A stretch of DNA of 58,401 bases, taken from positions 1-58,401 of the forward strand of contig WJLW01000013.1 of assembly GCA_014728295.1 (NCBI GenBank), in the 5' to 3' direction. The position numbers were made by a program, and so were the translations under genes. This document shows, piece by piece, positions 34,997 to 43,956 of this stretch. This DNA is from Chitinivibrionales bacterium (GTDB lineage Bacteria; Fibrobacterota; Chitinivibrionia; Chitinivibrionales; WJKA01). Under the pieces are notes generated by a model. That model made no database searches. It was not told where the DNA came from and saw only the letters and a program-made list of their open reading frames with translations. Positions within the stretch are counted from its first letter, which is position 1. Each line of letters opens with the position of its first letter.

Positions 34997-37360
34997 TACG
35001 CTTGCATACATAGTGCGCGCATCGCCTGACGGATGCGCATCCACAGCTTCACCGTTGACTTTTATCGTATCGAAATCACTCAGCATTGCTGCCTGCAGGT
35101 GAAACGTGCGCTTGAGCCCGGAAGCGTCGTCGATGACGACATTGAGCGTTGATTTGTCCCGGTTAAAGAGGATATGTGTCGAATGTGCAGGTGATTCGTG
35201 CAGGCAAAAACTGCCCGACGATAATGGGAATAATTCCAGTATCAATTCGTCGGGAAGTCGCTCATCAAGAAACTGAACCGGTTGTTGCCGCGGGATGACG
35301 GAATTGGCTTTGACAAATATCGGCAGACCTTCGATTGACAAAAGCGGCGCATCTATTTCGATCCTCTGTTCTCCATCGAAGCGCCTTCCCGTCCAATAGT
35401 GAATCCACGAGCCGGCCGGCAGGTAGACGGTACGTGAAGTCCGGCCGGGTTCGGTGACCGGTGCGAAAAGCAGCGATTCGCCGAGATAGAATTCATCGCC
35501 AATCGACCAGGTGCGCCTGTCGCAGCGGTGATGGTAGACCAGGGGGCGCAAAATTGGTTCGCCGGTGCGCGATGCGCGCAGGGCGTACGTATAAATGTAG
35601 GGGGTCAATGCATAGCGAAAGGTCAGTGCGTTTTTGTAAAGCTGCTGCGTCGCGGGCGGGCAGTTCCAGGGAAATTTCGGCAGGCTGCACCAGTTGTGGT
35701 GAATGCGGGGTGTGGGGATAAACATGATGCTTTGACACATGCGCCGGGCGACGTTTTCGAGGTCAAAGGATTGGGCGTAGCTCTGCTCGTCGTTTTCGTA
35801 CCTTTCAGCCTTCACCGTGAAGCCCCCTATGTCAACGCTGGTTACCGGAAACCCGGCCAGCCCCGCATTCAGGCAGAACCAGATATCCTCGGCAAAACGA
35901 TCGATGCCGAATTCCGTATCTCCCGGCCAGGGAAGTGCGAACCGTTGACTGCCGATACCTCCCCCGCGTGAGAGGCATAGTGACGCGGCTGCACCAGACT
36001 CCGACCCGATCCGGTTCAGAAGGCGGTTCCAGAGTGCGCCGAAGAGGTTGCGTGAAGGAACACCCCCGGTAATTTCGCCGCCGACCCGATCGGAATGGTC
36101 GGTCCACCACAGGTCGACGCCTTCTTTGACGCGCGGGGTCACCATGTTGCTGTAGATCTTTTCCGCGCTCTGGCTTGTCAATTTCACCACGACTTCCTGC
36201 CCGTGTTGCCGCAGGAATCCCTCCTTGAGCCCTCGAGCCTGTGTCTCGGGCGAATAGTTGCGCGAGTTAAGGTGGAGGACCGTTTTGGTGCCGATCTCTT
36301 TCAGCTTGCGCATCATATCCGGACCGTCGCCGAAATCAGGATGCCAGTTGAGATCGTTGCTGGGATATTTCTTGCCTTCACGATATTGACGCAGAAAATC
36401 GGGGCCACCCCGCCAGCCGCCGTCCAATGCAACGGCGTCACAAGGGTAGCCGTCCCTTCGCATGCGCTGTGCGACATTGAGGACTTCATCGGCGCCGGTA
36501 AAGGCGATGCTGCTGCACCAGAAACCGAACCACCACTTTTGCGGAGCGGGGATCCGGCCGGTCATGCGCGTAAACGTTTCCAGAATGTCGCTGAATTCCG
36601 GTCCGTAAATAATGAACATGTCACATTCGCCGCCCGGCGCATGCATAAACCAGGTGTGCGGATCGCTCTTGCCCATGTCAAAGTATACGTGCGGCCAGGG
36701 GTTGTTGAGAAAAAAACCATACCCTTTCGTGCTCATAAAAAACGGGATCGGAAAGCCGCCGTAGTCGCCCCAATGCACTCCAGCCTTGACACTGAAGATA
36801 TCAGCGGTTGCTCCCGTTCGGTTGGGTGGAGCAATTCTCCCCCCGAATCCGAAAAAATTTTCGCTGTCAATCGCAAATTCTCCAAAGAAGCGGCTTCCGC
36901 CGCTATACGTAGCTTGGGTTGAAAATCGAATGCCGCGATTGATTGACGAAAGGACGTGGCTGCCGGACCTGGTTGATATGTCGATTTCGCGCCCGGCATC
37001 TTTCCACCCGAGTTTGAGCGCTTCGGTCGTTATCTGAAAGGCATCCCCGGTCGAAGCAAAGACAAAATCTGTTTGCGGGAAATCGGTGCTCAGTAAGTCA
37101 AGCTTTTCGGTCAGTGACAGCGCATCTGAATTTGCACTCGTGAAGTAGCGGATCCGCATCACATTAGTCGCGCACGGCTCGATCCTGATCCGTTCCCCGT
37201 TTGCCGTCACACAGGTGACACCATTTGTATCACGGTTCTGAGAAACGAGGGGTGAGGTGAACGGCTTGTATGTCCTCAGATCGAGTTCGTGATCTTCATA
37301 CGGTCGGTCCCAGATTACATCATTGTGCAAGTGGAGTTTTTTTGGGGGGGGCTCAGGCAT
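34988..37360 (-). CDS. GH31-family alpha-glycosidase, second copy
   Basis: This protein of about 790 residues is a second, quite different GH31 enzyme. The beta-sandwich N-domain is followed by the barrel with KWWFGFWCSSIAF. The probable nucleophile aspartate is in VDLWWTDHSDRVGG and the acid/base aspartate in RFALPWPGDTEFG, then TSVDIGGFTV. C-terminal beta domains close the protein. No signal peptide is visible. The start is uncertain: the ATG at 37360 is chosen, but GTG at 37363 and TTG at 37384 are in frame, and none has a strong ribosome site. A run of eight Gs (37344-37351) sits in the first codons and is a likely indel spot. Substrate is not determinable. Confidence 0.85.
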   Translation of the reverse strand: MPEPPPKKLHLHNDVIWDRPYEDHELDLRTYKPFTSPLVSQNRDTNGVTCVTANGERIRIEPCATNVMRIRYFTSANSDALSLTEKLDLLSTDFPQTDFVFASTGDAFQITTEALKLGWKDAGREIDISTRSGSHVLSSINRGIRFSTQATYSGGSRFFGEFAIDSENFFGFGGRIAPPNRTGATADIFSVKAGVHWGDYGGFPIPFFMSTKGYGFFLNNPWPHVYFDMGKSDPHTWFMHAPGGECDMFIIYGPEFSDILETFTRMTGRIPAPQKWWFGFWCSSIAFTGADEVLNVAQRMRRDGYPCDAVALDGGWRGGPDFLRQYREGKKYPSNDLNWHPDFGDGPDMMRKLKEIGTKTVLHLNSRNYSPETQARGLKEGFLRQHGQEVVVKLTSQSAEKIYSNMVTPRVKEGVDLWWTDHSDRVGGEITGGVPSRNLFGALWNRLLNRIGSESGAAASLCLSRGGGIGSQRFALPWPGDTEFGIDRFAEDIWFCLNAGLAGFPVTSVDIGGFTVKAERYENDEQSYAQSFDLENVARRMCQSIMFIPTPRIHHNWCSLPKFPWNCPPATQQLYKNALTFRYALTPYIYTYALRASRTGEPILRPLVYHHRCDRRTWSIGDEFYLGESLLFAPVTEPGRTSRTVYLPAGSWIHYWTGRRFDGEQRIEIDAPLLSIEGLPIFVKANSVIPRQQPVQFLDERLPDELILELFPLSSGSFCLHESPAHSTHILFNRDKSTLNVVIDDASGLKRTFHLQAAMLSDFDTIKVNGEAVDAHPSGDARTMYASVSF

Positions 37361-37451
37361 CACAATCTCATGTCTTCGAAGCAATCTGAAAATTCAACGG
37401 CAAGGTCAAAGTGCAATCATCTAATATAGACGATTGACAATATTCATGATA

Positions 37452-37838
37452 TTAAAGGAAAAATAGATGTACACGCGCACGTTTTCTTTGAGAAAGGATG
37501 GCATTTTCGCAAGATTGGGGAGAGAGCGGATGCTGCTCGCGATCCCACTCCCCGAACCAGCTCAGCTCTTTCCGGTTGACGTAATACATCTTGCCGAGTA
37601 TATACATCTGCGCCAACAGAAGGTAGAGCGTGGCAAAACTCTCTGCAAATCGTCCTGCAAATGGTATCGAAGCGCCAATTGCGATGTTCGAAACAAGCTT
37701 GATTGTGCCCACCAGCACCATGAATACAAATGCAATAATAAAATCCGGCAAAATACCGAAAATCGATTGCACGACCGTAAACGGATTGTAATCGGGAGTG
37801 CAGTCAATGCCATAAGAGAAGACCCGCGGGCCTTCTCC
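37452..37838 (-). pseudogene. C-terminal fragment of a membrane protein
   Basis: An open frame without a proper start encodes RVFSYGIDCTPDYNPFTVVQ, then two hydrophobic helices (ILPDFIIAFVFMVLVGTIKL and SFATLYLLLAQMYIL), then a polar tail. The frame is open back to a stop at 37841, with only a GTG at 37772 as a possible start, and its first residues read like the interior of a protein. I take it as the 3' stump of a larger membrane-protein gene. It lies between the GH31 gene and the VIT gene. I do not recognise the family. Confidence 0.55.
37816..37837 (-). terminator. Hairpin after the VIT/vWA gene
   Basis: GAGAAG (37816-37821) and CTTCTC (37832-37837) enclose the palindrome CCCGCGGG, giving a GC-rich stem 26 bases past the VIT gene stop. 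The following bases on the minus strand (TTATGG) give only a poor T tract. Confidence 0.35.
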
Positions 37839-37862
37839 TCAAAAGTGCAGCAATCCAGGAGG

Positions 37863-40070
37863 TCATTTCCAGGTAAACGTTTTGGGCAGCATTCTGGTAG
37901 ACGTTGTAATGCGCAGGATATATTTCCCGGCTTTCAAGCGTGAACCATTTTGCAGAATTCCGTCCCATTTGACAATTTGAGCGCCGGCAACGCCGTGCAT
38001 GTTCAGTGTATAGATCAGGCGCCCCATAAGATCGTAAACCTGAAGCTTAATCAGATTAGCCTGATCGGGCAGGTAGAGTGTCAGCATGCCGTGTGCAACG
38101 ACGACACGCAGCGATGCATTGACAACGGTCTTGTCAATTTCAACCGGCGTGGCAAAGTAGCTGTGCAGGTTGTTGTATTCGTCAATTTTGACCGGATTGA
38201 TTGCCAGAAATGCCGTGTAATCACTGAGTACCTGATAGGCGAGAGAAAGCTCGATAATCTGATTTCTATTGACATGGGTTGCGCCTTGATCAATACTCAA
38301 TTGACTGATGAGCTGACGTGCCCAGATTTTGGGTATGACCCGATTGGTATTGCTTTGGTACGCCAGATCAATATCATACTCAATGGAAACCGGATTGCCT
38401 TCTCGATATCCCTTAACAATGATTTTTTGCCGACCTGCGGTTGTGTACGCTGCGTACATGGTCACCGGGCTGCCGACAAAAAGGGTATTGCCGTTGGGCA
38501 TAATGATATCACTGATTCCCGTACCACTGAATTCGACGGAAATATTGCTGAGCTGCGGGCTTTCAATTTTTTTCCAGGCCAGGGCGACCGGCGGACCGAC
38601 GGATTCGTTGTGCGTGATTTTGGTTGAATAGCCATTTCCGATTTTGGCTGCTTCATCGAGAAAGTATTTGTTCAGGTTGTTTCCGGCACCAAAAGTGAAT
38701 ACCGTTGGTTGAGATGAATGGTTCTTGATCGCGCTGAAAATGGCTTGCTCATTGGTAATGAAGCCGTCGGTAAGAAAGACAAAGTATCTTTGATGTTCGC
38801 CGGTCATGGGCACGCCAAGCGACGCCTGGACTCCCGCCAGTAAGTCTGTTCCGCCGCCGGCACTCAGGCCCTGTATAAAAGATCGTGCTTTTTGTATGTT
38901 GGCAGCGTTGGCTTCGCGCGGATTCGAATCGCCAAATCCCCAGGTGACGCCGGTATTGAAGCTTAATACGGTAAAACGATCCCTCGCTTGCAGACGGTCA
39001 AGAATCGAGTTGCAGATCTCTTTTTCTTTCGCAAGCGGCCAGCCACTCTGGGAGCCGGAGATGTCAATAAGCAAAATGATTTCGAGCTCGGGTCTGGCTC
39101 CGGTGAACAGGGAATCGTCCGGGAACAGATTAAGCGCGAAATATCCCTTTGCCTCTCCTGGATCATAAAACGAGGCCAGGGAGTAATCACTACTCGCTTG
39201 CATCCTGCTGAAACGCAGTACGAAGTCACTGTTGGGATAAGTTTGCGACGAATGCAGGATGCCGCGGTGATTATATGGCATGTCAAGTACATCATCCTTG
39301 CGCAACAGGGAGCGATGTACCAATTCATCAGTTGTGCTCTGGGTTACCTGGGTGATATTGAGCGGATGTGTTGGTGAGGTTAGATTCGAGACGGGAAACC
39401 CGGTTTGAATCAGCACATTTATCTCCAGCCGTTGACCGCCGATGTTTGCCGGAGGGTTCCACAAACTGCCCGAAGGCGGCACCGGACTTGTCCCGCTGCT
39501 TTGATACCGCTCCGCAACCATGGTGGGAATACTGAGTTCCCAAACATCGTCGTGGTAAATCATCGGCATACTGAGCTCGACTTTTACATAGGCGGTATCT
39601 CCCTGGGCGATATTGGCCAATCTCTGTTGAAATACGTTTGGTCGGTTTTGCAGCAACAAGGCCGCGATACCGCCCGCCGATACTGTTGAATCATACTTTT
39701 GTTGCGCAACCTGCTTTTCCATAATCTCGGCTTTGTAAAGCATGCTGTCATATTCCATCGACATCGCATGTACGGCGCCTTCGTGCGGGAGGGGAAATAC
39801 GAAGACGATATCATTAACATTCGGGAATGGATTTATATACCTCTGGGTAAGCGTGACATGAGCAAGTCCATCGGTAACAATTACATTGTACTTAGAATTT
39901 TGCGGCGAGAGCGTTACGGGAATGCCGAGAATAGAATCCTTGACAACACAGACCGGCCCCTCAATTTCATGTACGGGAAAGCTGTGCGCCTGCAAAGATG
40001 CACGCGCTATCAGAATTGTGAGGAGTGCCAATGCAAACAAACACCAGCGTTGCGTTTTGTTGAAAAGCAT
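37863..40070 (-). CDS. Secreted VIT / von Willebrand A domain protein with C-terminal sorting-like domain
   Basis: This 735-residue protein starts at the ATG at 40070, with AGGAGG a few bases upstream, and has a signal peptide (CLFALALLTILIARASLQA). A VIT domain follows (VIVTDGLAHVTLTQRYINPF, FVFPLPHEGAVHAMSMEYDS). Next is a vWA domain with the MIDAS motif LLIDISGSQSG and FVFLTDGFITNEQAI at about residues 320-500. A final 75-residue module (LQVYDLMGRLIYTLNMHG to the end) resembles FlgD-like/type-A sorting domains. This is the inter-alpha-trypsin-inhibitor heavy-chain layout, thought to mediate metal-dependent adhesion. The C-terminal module suggests surface export, but no secretion genes are in the window. 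Confidence 0.88.
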   Translation of the reverse strand: MLFNKTQRWCLFALALLTILIARASLQAHSFPVHEIEGPVCVVKDSILGIPVTLSPQNSKYNVIVTDGLAHVTLTQRYINPFPNVNDIVFVFPLPHEGAVHAMSMEYDSMLYKAEIMEKQVAQQKYDSTVSAGGIAALLLQNRPNVFQQRLANIAQGDTAYVKVELSMPMIYHDDVWELSIPTMVAERYQSSGTSPVPPSGSLWNPPANIGGQRLEINVLIQTGFPVSNLTSPTHPLNITQVTQSTTDELVHRSLLRKDDVLDMPYNHRGILHSSQTYPNSDFVLRFSRMQASSDYSLASFYDPGEAKGYFALNLFPDDSLFTGARPELEIILLIDISGSQSGWPLAKEKEICNSILDRLQARDRFTVLSFNTGVTWGFGDSNPREANAANIQKARSFIQGLSAGGGTDLLAGVQASLGVPMTGEHQRYFVFLTDGFITNEQAIFSAIKNHSSQPTVFTFGAGNNLNKYFLDEAAKIGNGYSTKITHNESVGPPVALAWKKIESPQLSNISVEFSGTGISDIIMPNGNTLFVGSPVTMYAAYTTAGRQKIIVKGYREGNPVSIEYDIDLAYQSNTNRVIPKIWARQLISQLSIDQGATHVNRNQIIELSLAYQVLSDYTAFLAINPVKIDEYNNLHSYFATPVEIDKTVVNASLRVVVAHGMLTLYLPDQANLIKLQVYDLMGRLIYTLNMHGVAGAQIVKWDGILQNGSRLKAGKYILRITTSTRMLPKTFTWK

Positions 40071-40488
40071 AGAACCTCCTTTTAAAGTGTTGGATTTTAT
40101 TTCGAACCTGCTTAAAAGATACCAACGAATTGGTGCGGATGAAATTATCGCGTAGTAAAAGCGTTTTCTGCCGGAAAACAAGTTGCTAACCGGATTGACC
40201 TTTTCAGATACTTCGTCTTCCTGTTGAGAAAGAAAGCTGCGCCGTGAAGTATGTCTCAATTGCTGTTTTGCGGGCATCCGGTGCGTATTTTACCGCGGAC
40301 TCATTGCGCCGAAGGTTCGCCATTTTGCAAAGGAAAGATTGGGCGGCACGACAAGTTCTATGGCATCTGGCACAATGCTTTCACCTTGCCAACGCTGCTC
40401 ACACGGGCAGTCAGATTGACAATGTATACGCAGAGGCGATCGAGTTGTCTGCACAGGATGGTGCTTGCGTCCTTCATGATAATTTTAC
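40071..40488. other. Intergenic region upstream of the VIT gene
   Basis: No gene is supported in these 418 bases. Two hairpins are visible: ACCAA-CGAA-TTGGT at 40121-40134 and GTTTTC-TGCCG-GAAAAC at 40163-40179. The second is followed on the minus strand by GCTTTTAC and could end the transcript of the small secreted protein. A plus-strand frame at 40244-40585 looks non-coding. Confidence 0.4.
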
Positions 40489-41022
40489 CTATTTACACAC
40501 AAGTTTGATACTGTTGTTTTTGCTATTCTTCATTCGAGCAAAAAGCATCCCTGTGCCTGCATGCAAGGGCATTGGCATCGTGTAACTACCCGGTCGTGAA
40601 AAGGAGCGCCTGAGCACTATTCGCCCAAACATATCAATTATCTCAACCGTTGATTGTGTTTGCCCGTTCACCGGTATTTCAAAGCGCATGTCGCCCGCTG
40701 GGCTTGATTGAGCTTCGAATTGCTGTGGTAAATGCTTCGCGTGGTTCAGTCCCGCATGCAGAGCTGTCGCAATAACGGTTTCCTGAGCAGTCAAGGTGTT
40801 AGTGCAGTTTGAGCCGAGCAATTCCCATGCGCTCCAGTAGCATTCCCTGTCCGGCATATCCGGATCAAAGCAGCATTCCTGGGAGGGTGTCAATTGGTAT
40901 GCGGTAAGGACTTTTGTGGAGTCTACTTTGCGCTCAAACATCGACGAATAGGGAATGAGCTGAGCAGAAACGATCTTAGCCGCAGAGAGGATAATAATAA
41001 GTATTCTGAGGGAATTGCCCAT
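40489..41022 (-). CDS. Small secreted protein with FlgD-like C-terminal domain
   Basis: This 177-residue protein has a signal peptide (SLRILIIILSAAKIVSA). A cysteine-containing middle follows (SQECCFDPDMPDRECYWSAW, NCTN), and then a C-terminal module (STVEIIDMFGRIVLRRSFSR to the end) of the type shared with several proteins in this window. No enzyme motif is visible, and I do not recognise the middle domain. The four clustered cysteines suggest disulfides after export. It lies upstream of the VIT gene on the same strand, but 418 bases apart. Confidence 0.65.
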   Translation of the reverse strand: MGNSLRILIIILSAAKIVSAQLIPYSSMFERKVDSTKVLTAYQLTPSQECCFDPDMPDRECYWSAWELLGSNCTNTLTAQETVIATALHAGLNHAKHLPQQFEAQSSPAGDMRFEIPVNGQTQSTVEIIDMFGRIVLRRSFSRPGSYTMPMPLHAGTGMLFARMKNSKNNSIKLVCK

Positions 41023-41232
41023 CTTACGCTCCTTACCGTAGAGGTTAATCCTTTTTAAGCCCTTGATTTTTTAAGGATACGAGCCTGATATATTCCTTTT
41101 ATTGCATCGCTAAGTAGGATTTTATTTTCATGCAGACTATAACCCTGCCCATCCTGATTAAATCGTATTCACCCTGTAAAATCGTAAAAAATTTGCCAAA
41201 AAGCAATAGCCTTATGCAGAGAATTGGAAGAA

Positions 41233-42054
41233 TCAAATTTCTGAGTGATTTCGGAAAAACCCGGCAGTCATTTGCAGGATATCAGGATTGTCAAAAAAAC
41301 CATCTCCATGACCGCGTCCCGCATGTACGTGCATGGTGGTGCACACCCCGGCTTTGGAGAGTGCTGCAGCCAGAATCCGGCTCTGATGCAAGGGGACGAA
41401 AGTGTCCTGATCGCCGTGGATAATCAAAAAAGGCGGATTGGATGCATTGACATAGGCAATTGGATTCGCGCGCTGTACCAGGCGCAGATTCTGATTTATG
41501 GGACACCCCAGAAACTGTGCTTCCGGCGCGTCGGGCAGATTGCGATCTATGCTTGATGAATAGATCGTGAGCTGAGAAAAATCGGTCGGCCCAAACCAGT
41601 CACACACAGCCGTTACCTCACTACTTTCATGGCTCCAACCGCCGGAATTGCGAAACACTCGCTGCTTGCCGGTTGTGCCGAGCATTGCAGCAAGGTAGCC
41701 TCCTGCAGAAGCGCCCCAGGCACCGATAAAATCTTTACGAATGCCAAGCTTTGCCGCGTTGGCTCTCAGAAAACGGACTGCGCACATGCAGTCTTCAATA
41801 GCGGCGGGAAATCGTGCGTCGGGAGCAAGACGGTAATCGATCGCAAAGCAGACGAAATTGTGACGTATGAGAACCTCTGCAACAGCATTAACAGTTGTAT
41901 CATCTTTGCTTCCCTGCGTGAATCCGCCCCCATGGATACACACAATGGCCGGCAACGCAACAGATGCCGCTGCCGGTGAATACAGATTCCCCCGCAATTC
42001 AAAGCCTTGTGGATTGCCATAGAGAATATCGCGTTTAGCATTGGCTGACTGCAT
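41233..42054 (-). CDS. Alpha/beta hydrolase, HSL-type esterase
   Basis: This 273-residue protein has the hormone-sensitive-lipase pattern. The oxyanion-hole motif is IVCIHGGGFTQGS near residue 40. The nucleophile elbow is GAWGASAGGYLAAM, the acid residue lies in IIHGDQDTFVPLHQS, and the histidine in HAGRGHGDGFF. These enzymes hydrolyse short-chain acyl or aryl esters, and some act as acetyl-xylan or carbohydrate esterases. No signal peptide is apparent. The gene stands alone. A short stem with T run (TTGC...GCAAATTTTTT, about 41186-41206, minus strand) may end its transcript. Confidence 0.87.
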   Translation of the reverse strand: MQSANAKRDILYGNPQGFELRGNLYSPAAASVALPAIVCIHGGGFTQGSKDDTTVNAVAEVLIRHNFVCFAIDYRLAPDARFPAAIEDCMCAVRFLRANAAKLGIRKDFIGAWGASAGGYLAAMLGTTGKQRVFRNSGGWSHESSEVTAVCDWFGPTDFSQLTIYSSSIDRNLPDAPEAQFLGCPINQNLRLVQRANPIAYVNASNPPFLIIHGDQDTFVPLHQSRILAAALSKAGVCTTMHVHAGRGHGDGFFDNPDILQMTAGFFRNHSEI

Positions 42055-42127
42055 AGTCTGTTTCGGACCGGCCGGCCCGCCTGTAACCTAAGTGTATAAC
42101 AATAGATAAGAAAATGCATGTTGTGCG

Positions 42128-42162
42128 AAAAAAAAGGCATGCCAACTTGTGCCGGCATGCCT
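42128..42162 (-). terminator. Rho-independent terminator of the peroxiredoxin gene
   Basis: AAGGCATGCC (42134-42143) and GGCATGCCTT (42153-42162) form a perfect ten-base-pair stem with a nine-base loop. On the minus strand it is followed by a run of Ts and lies about 25 bases past the peroxiredoxin stop. Confidence 0.88.
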
Positions 42163-42186
42163 TACTACAGGAGTTTTCCTTATGCT

Positions 42187-42768
42187 TTACCCGAAATATT
42201 CTTCCAGTCCGGCCTGGCTTTCTTTCATGGTTTTTTCGCCCTTGTGCCAGTTTGCCGGACAAACTTCGCCGTGTACTTCATGATATTGAAGTGCGTCTAC
42301 CATGCGCAAAGCCTCATCAACACTTCGTCCCAACGGCAGATCGTTTATGACCTGATGACGTACGATAAACTTTTCGTCAATTAAAAACAATCCGCGATAT
42401 GCCTTGCCTTCACCTTCAACCAGGACATCATAATCTTGTGAAATTGTCTTGTTGATATCTGAGACAATCGGGTATGCCACGCCCTGAATACCCCCTTTGT
42501 TGACTGGTGTATTCAGCCAGGCAAAATGCGAGTATTTCGAATCGACACTGGCGGCGATTACCTCGACACCGCGCTCCTTGAATTCGTCAAGCTTCTCATT
42601 GAATGCATGTAATTCCGTTGGACACACAAAGGTAAAATCTAAAGGATAAAAAAAGAGCACAATGTACTTACCTTTGAAATCAGAAAGCTTGAAATCATCC
42701 TTGATTTCATTCTTGTAAACAACGGACGCACTGAAATCAGGTGCTTCTTTACCTACCAGAACTCCCAT
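42187..42768 (-). CDS. Typical 2-Cys peroxiredoxin (AhpC/Prx1 type)
   Basis: This 193-residue enzyme reduces hydrogen peroxide and organic hydroperoxides. The peroxidatic cysteine is in DFTFVCPTELHAF near residue 50 and the resolving cysteine in GEVCPANWHKG near residue 170. GGIQGVAYPIVSDINKTIS and the C-terminal YF-type tail (EEYFG) are also present, as in peroxide-sensitive Prx proteins. GGAGGAAG precedes the ATG. It is a single-gene unit with a clear terminator. The electron donor (thioredoxin or AhpF-like) is not in the window. Confidence 0.95.
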   Translation of the reverse strand: MGVLVGKEAPDFSASVVYKNEIKDDFKLSDFKGKYIVLFFYPLDFTFVCPTELHAFNEKLDEFKERGVEVIAASVDSKYSHFAWLNTPVNKGGIQGVAYPIVSDINKTISQDYDVLVEGEGKAYRGLFLIDEKFIVRHQVINDLPLGRSVDEALRMVDALQYHEVHGEVCPANWHKGEKTMKESQAGLEEYFG

Positions 42769-42924
42769 GGTCTTCCTCCGTATCCGGGTGATGGTGAATG
42801 TTTGCTAAGGTATGAGGGATACGCAAAGTGTATGCCATGTGGCCCGTTCTTGAAAATGGTACTCCAATCCTAAGGTCGTAGCCATTATCTATGGTTGCGC
42901 GTCTGCATAGCAAAACAATCTTGT

Positions 42925-43089
42925 ATGGATACGTCAAAGCAGTCGGGACACAATCAACACAATTCATGTGATTATTGCAGGCAGGAAGCACTGATAGTGG
43001 AATTCAAGGTATTTACAGCCAAGGGGCCGGGATTGCAAAACGAGCTTTTTATCTCTGAGTCGCTGAGCGCGCCCCAGCGGGATACTTAA
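42925..43089 (+). CDS. Possible small protein with a CxxC pair
   Basis: A 54-codon frame encodes a polar N-terminus, then NSCDYCRQEALIVEFKVFTA and KGPGLQNELFISESL. The composition looks protein-like and the CxxC could bind metal. However, there is no ribosome binding site upstream and no recognised family. It is divergent from the peroxiredoxin gene. I treat it as a weak candidate. Confidence 0.25.
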   Translation: MDTSKQSGHNQHNSCDYCRQEALIVEFKVFTAKGPGLQNELFISESLSAPQRDT

Positions 43090-43102
43090 GGCGTTGTTAA
43101 AT

Positions 43103-43184
43103 AGCAGGATAGGACGGCTCGGCAGTATCCTGCTCCTGTGATAAGCCGTGCGGGCAAAAAAAACCTGCGAATTGCAGTTTTGCT
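43103..43184 (+). ncRNA. Candidate structured RNA (pseudoknot-like) in a gene-free stretch
   Basis: AGCAGGATA (43103-43111) pairs perfectly with TATCCTGCT (43126-43134). ACGGCT (43113-43118), inside that loop, pairs with AGCCGT (43145-43150), giving H-type pseudoknot topology. A weak terminator-like stem CTGC-GAATT-GCAG with flanking A and T runs follows near 43160-43184. It matches no riboswitch I recognise, and it lies upstream of a promoter, so it is not in the leader of the next gene. Confidence 0.3.
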
Positions 43185-43230
43185 TAGTAGATTACTACAC
43201 AATCACCGGAATGCGTTTGCTTTTGTATTC

Positions 43231-43239
43231 TGATATAAT
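43231..43239 (+). promoter_or_regulatory. Extended -10 promoter element
   Basis: TGATATAAT is a perfect extended -10 box (TGnTATAAT). It lies 25 bases before the TTG start of the next gene; no good -35 box is seen, as is usual for extended -10 promoters. Confidence 0.5.
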
Positions 43240-43263
43240 TCAGCCCAACGCAGGGAGGTCATT

Positions 43264-43854
43264 TTGAAATCTTCACATCTGCTTAGTTCAATAATTCTGA
43301 TGCTTCTCATCATTACTCGCGGGGAGACACAGGATATTTGTGTCATAGATGATTTGCCGGTCATGCTTGACAAAGCAGCCGGATACACTGGAATTCCGAT
43401 ACATTCAGACTCTGTTGACATTGATGGAAACTGCGATTCAGCAGATCTTGTTTTTACCTACTCCGGCATTCCGATAGCAGGTACTGCCAGGAAAATGGGA
43501 AACTGTGATATGCAATTAAGTTTTCCGGCGCTGACCATAGATACAACTTTCGATGCCTGCCAGATTATCAACCTGCCGTCGGCTATCAGTAATTCAAGGC
43601 AGGGCTTTTCTGCACGTATCCGTACCTACCAGCAGAATAATGCCGTCCAGGTGATGATAGACAAGCCTGGTTCAACGGAACACATAAGCATTTCGATTTA
43701 TGATCAGAGCGGCAAGCTTGCAGCCCGGAGTAGCCAGTTAGATTCTAAGCCGGTACGAACTAAGGTAAATACCTCACATCTTGCCAATGGAACGTATTTG
43801 CTGGTCGTGGAGTCTGAATATGCTACCCAGGTCCGGTCACTGCTTGTTAAATAA
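43264..43854 (+). CDS. Secreted protein with FlgD-like C-terminal domain
   Basis: This 196-residue protein starts at TTG with GGGAGG five bases upstream. It has a signal peptide (LSSIILMLLIITRGETQ). The first half reads like a small beta-domain with paired cysteines (DICVIDDLP, GNCDSADLVF, GNCDMQ, DACQ). The second half (ISISIYDQSGKLAARSSQLD to LLVVESEYATQVRSLLVK) is the FlgD-like/type-A sorting-like module also present in other secreted proteins here. No function is recognised. It stands alone between promoter and hairpin. Confidence 0.7.
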   Translation: MKSSHLLSSIILMLLIITRGETQDICVIDDLPVMLDKAAGYTGIPIHSDSVDIDGNCDSADLVFTYSGIPIAGTARKMGNCDMQLSFPALTIDTTFDACQIINLPSAISNSRQGFSARIRTYQQNNAVQVMIDKPGSTEHISISIYDQSGKLAARSSQLDSKPVRTKVNTSHLANGTYLLVVESEYATQVRSLLVK

Positions 43855-43915
43855 TAGTCTCCCGGTCGGAATTCACCGCAATTTCGCTGTCGGGTGAGTG
43901 TTGGCGGAGGAAAGG

Positions 43916-43956
43916 ATCATGCCTGTCGCCACTCTCGCGGCGGGCATGATGTCTTT
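43916..43956 (+). terminator. Long hairpin after the 43264 gene
   Basis: The arms at 43916-43929 and 43937-43950 form a fourteen-base-pair stem with two G-T wobbles and a seven-base loop, followed by a modest T-rich run (GTCTTTTG). It fits a terminator for the preceding gene, but it also overlaps a small reading frame with a strong ribosome site. Confidence 0.5.

Noticed and set aside
34997..35008. Twelve-base sequence TACGCTTGCATA shared with 56434-56445 near the second regulator
   Set aside because: The first copy lies in the coding end of a GH31 gene. Matches of this length are expected by chance in a window of this size.
40244..40585. Plus-strand frames of 85-113 codons upstream of the VIT gene
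   Set aside because: They overlap the end of the small secreted-protein gene, lack a ribosome site and match nothing I know.
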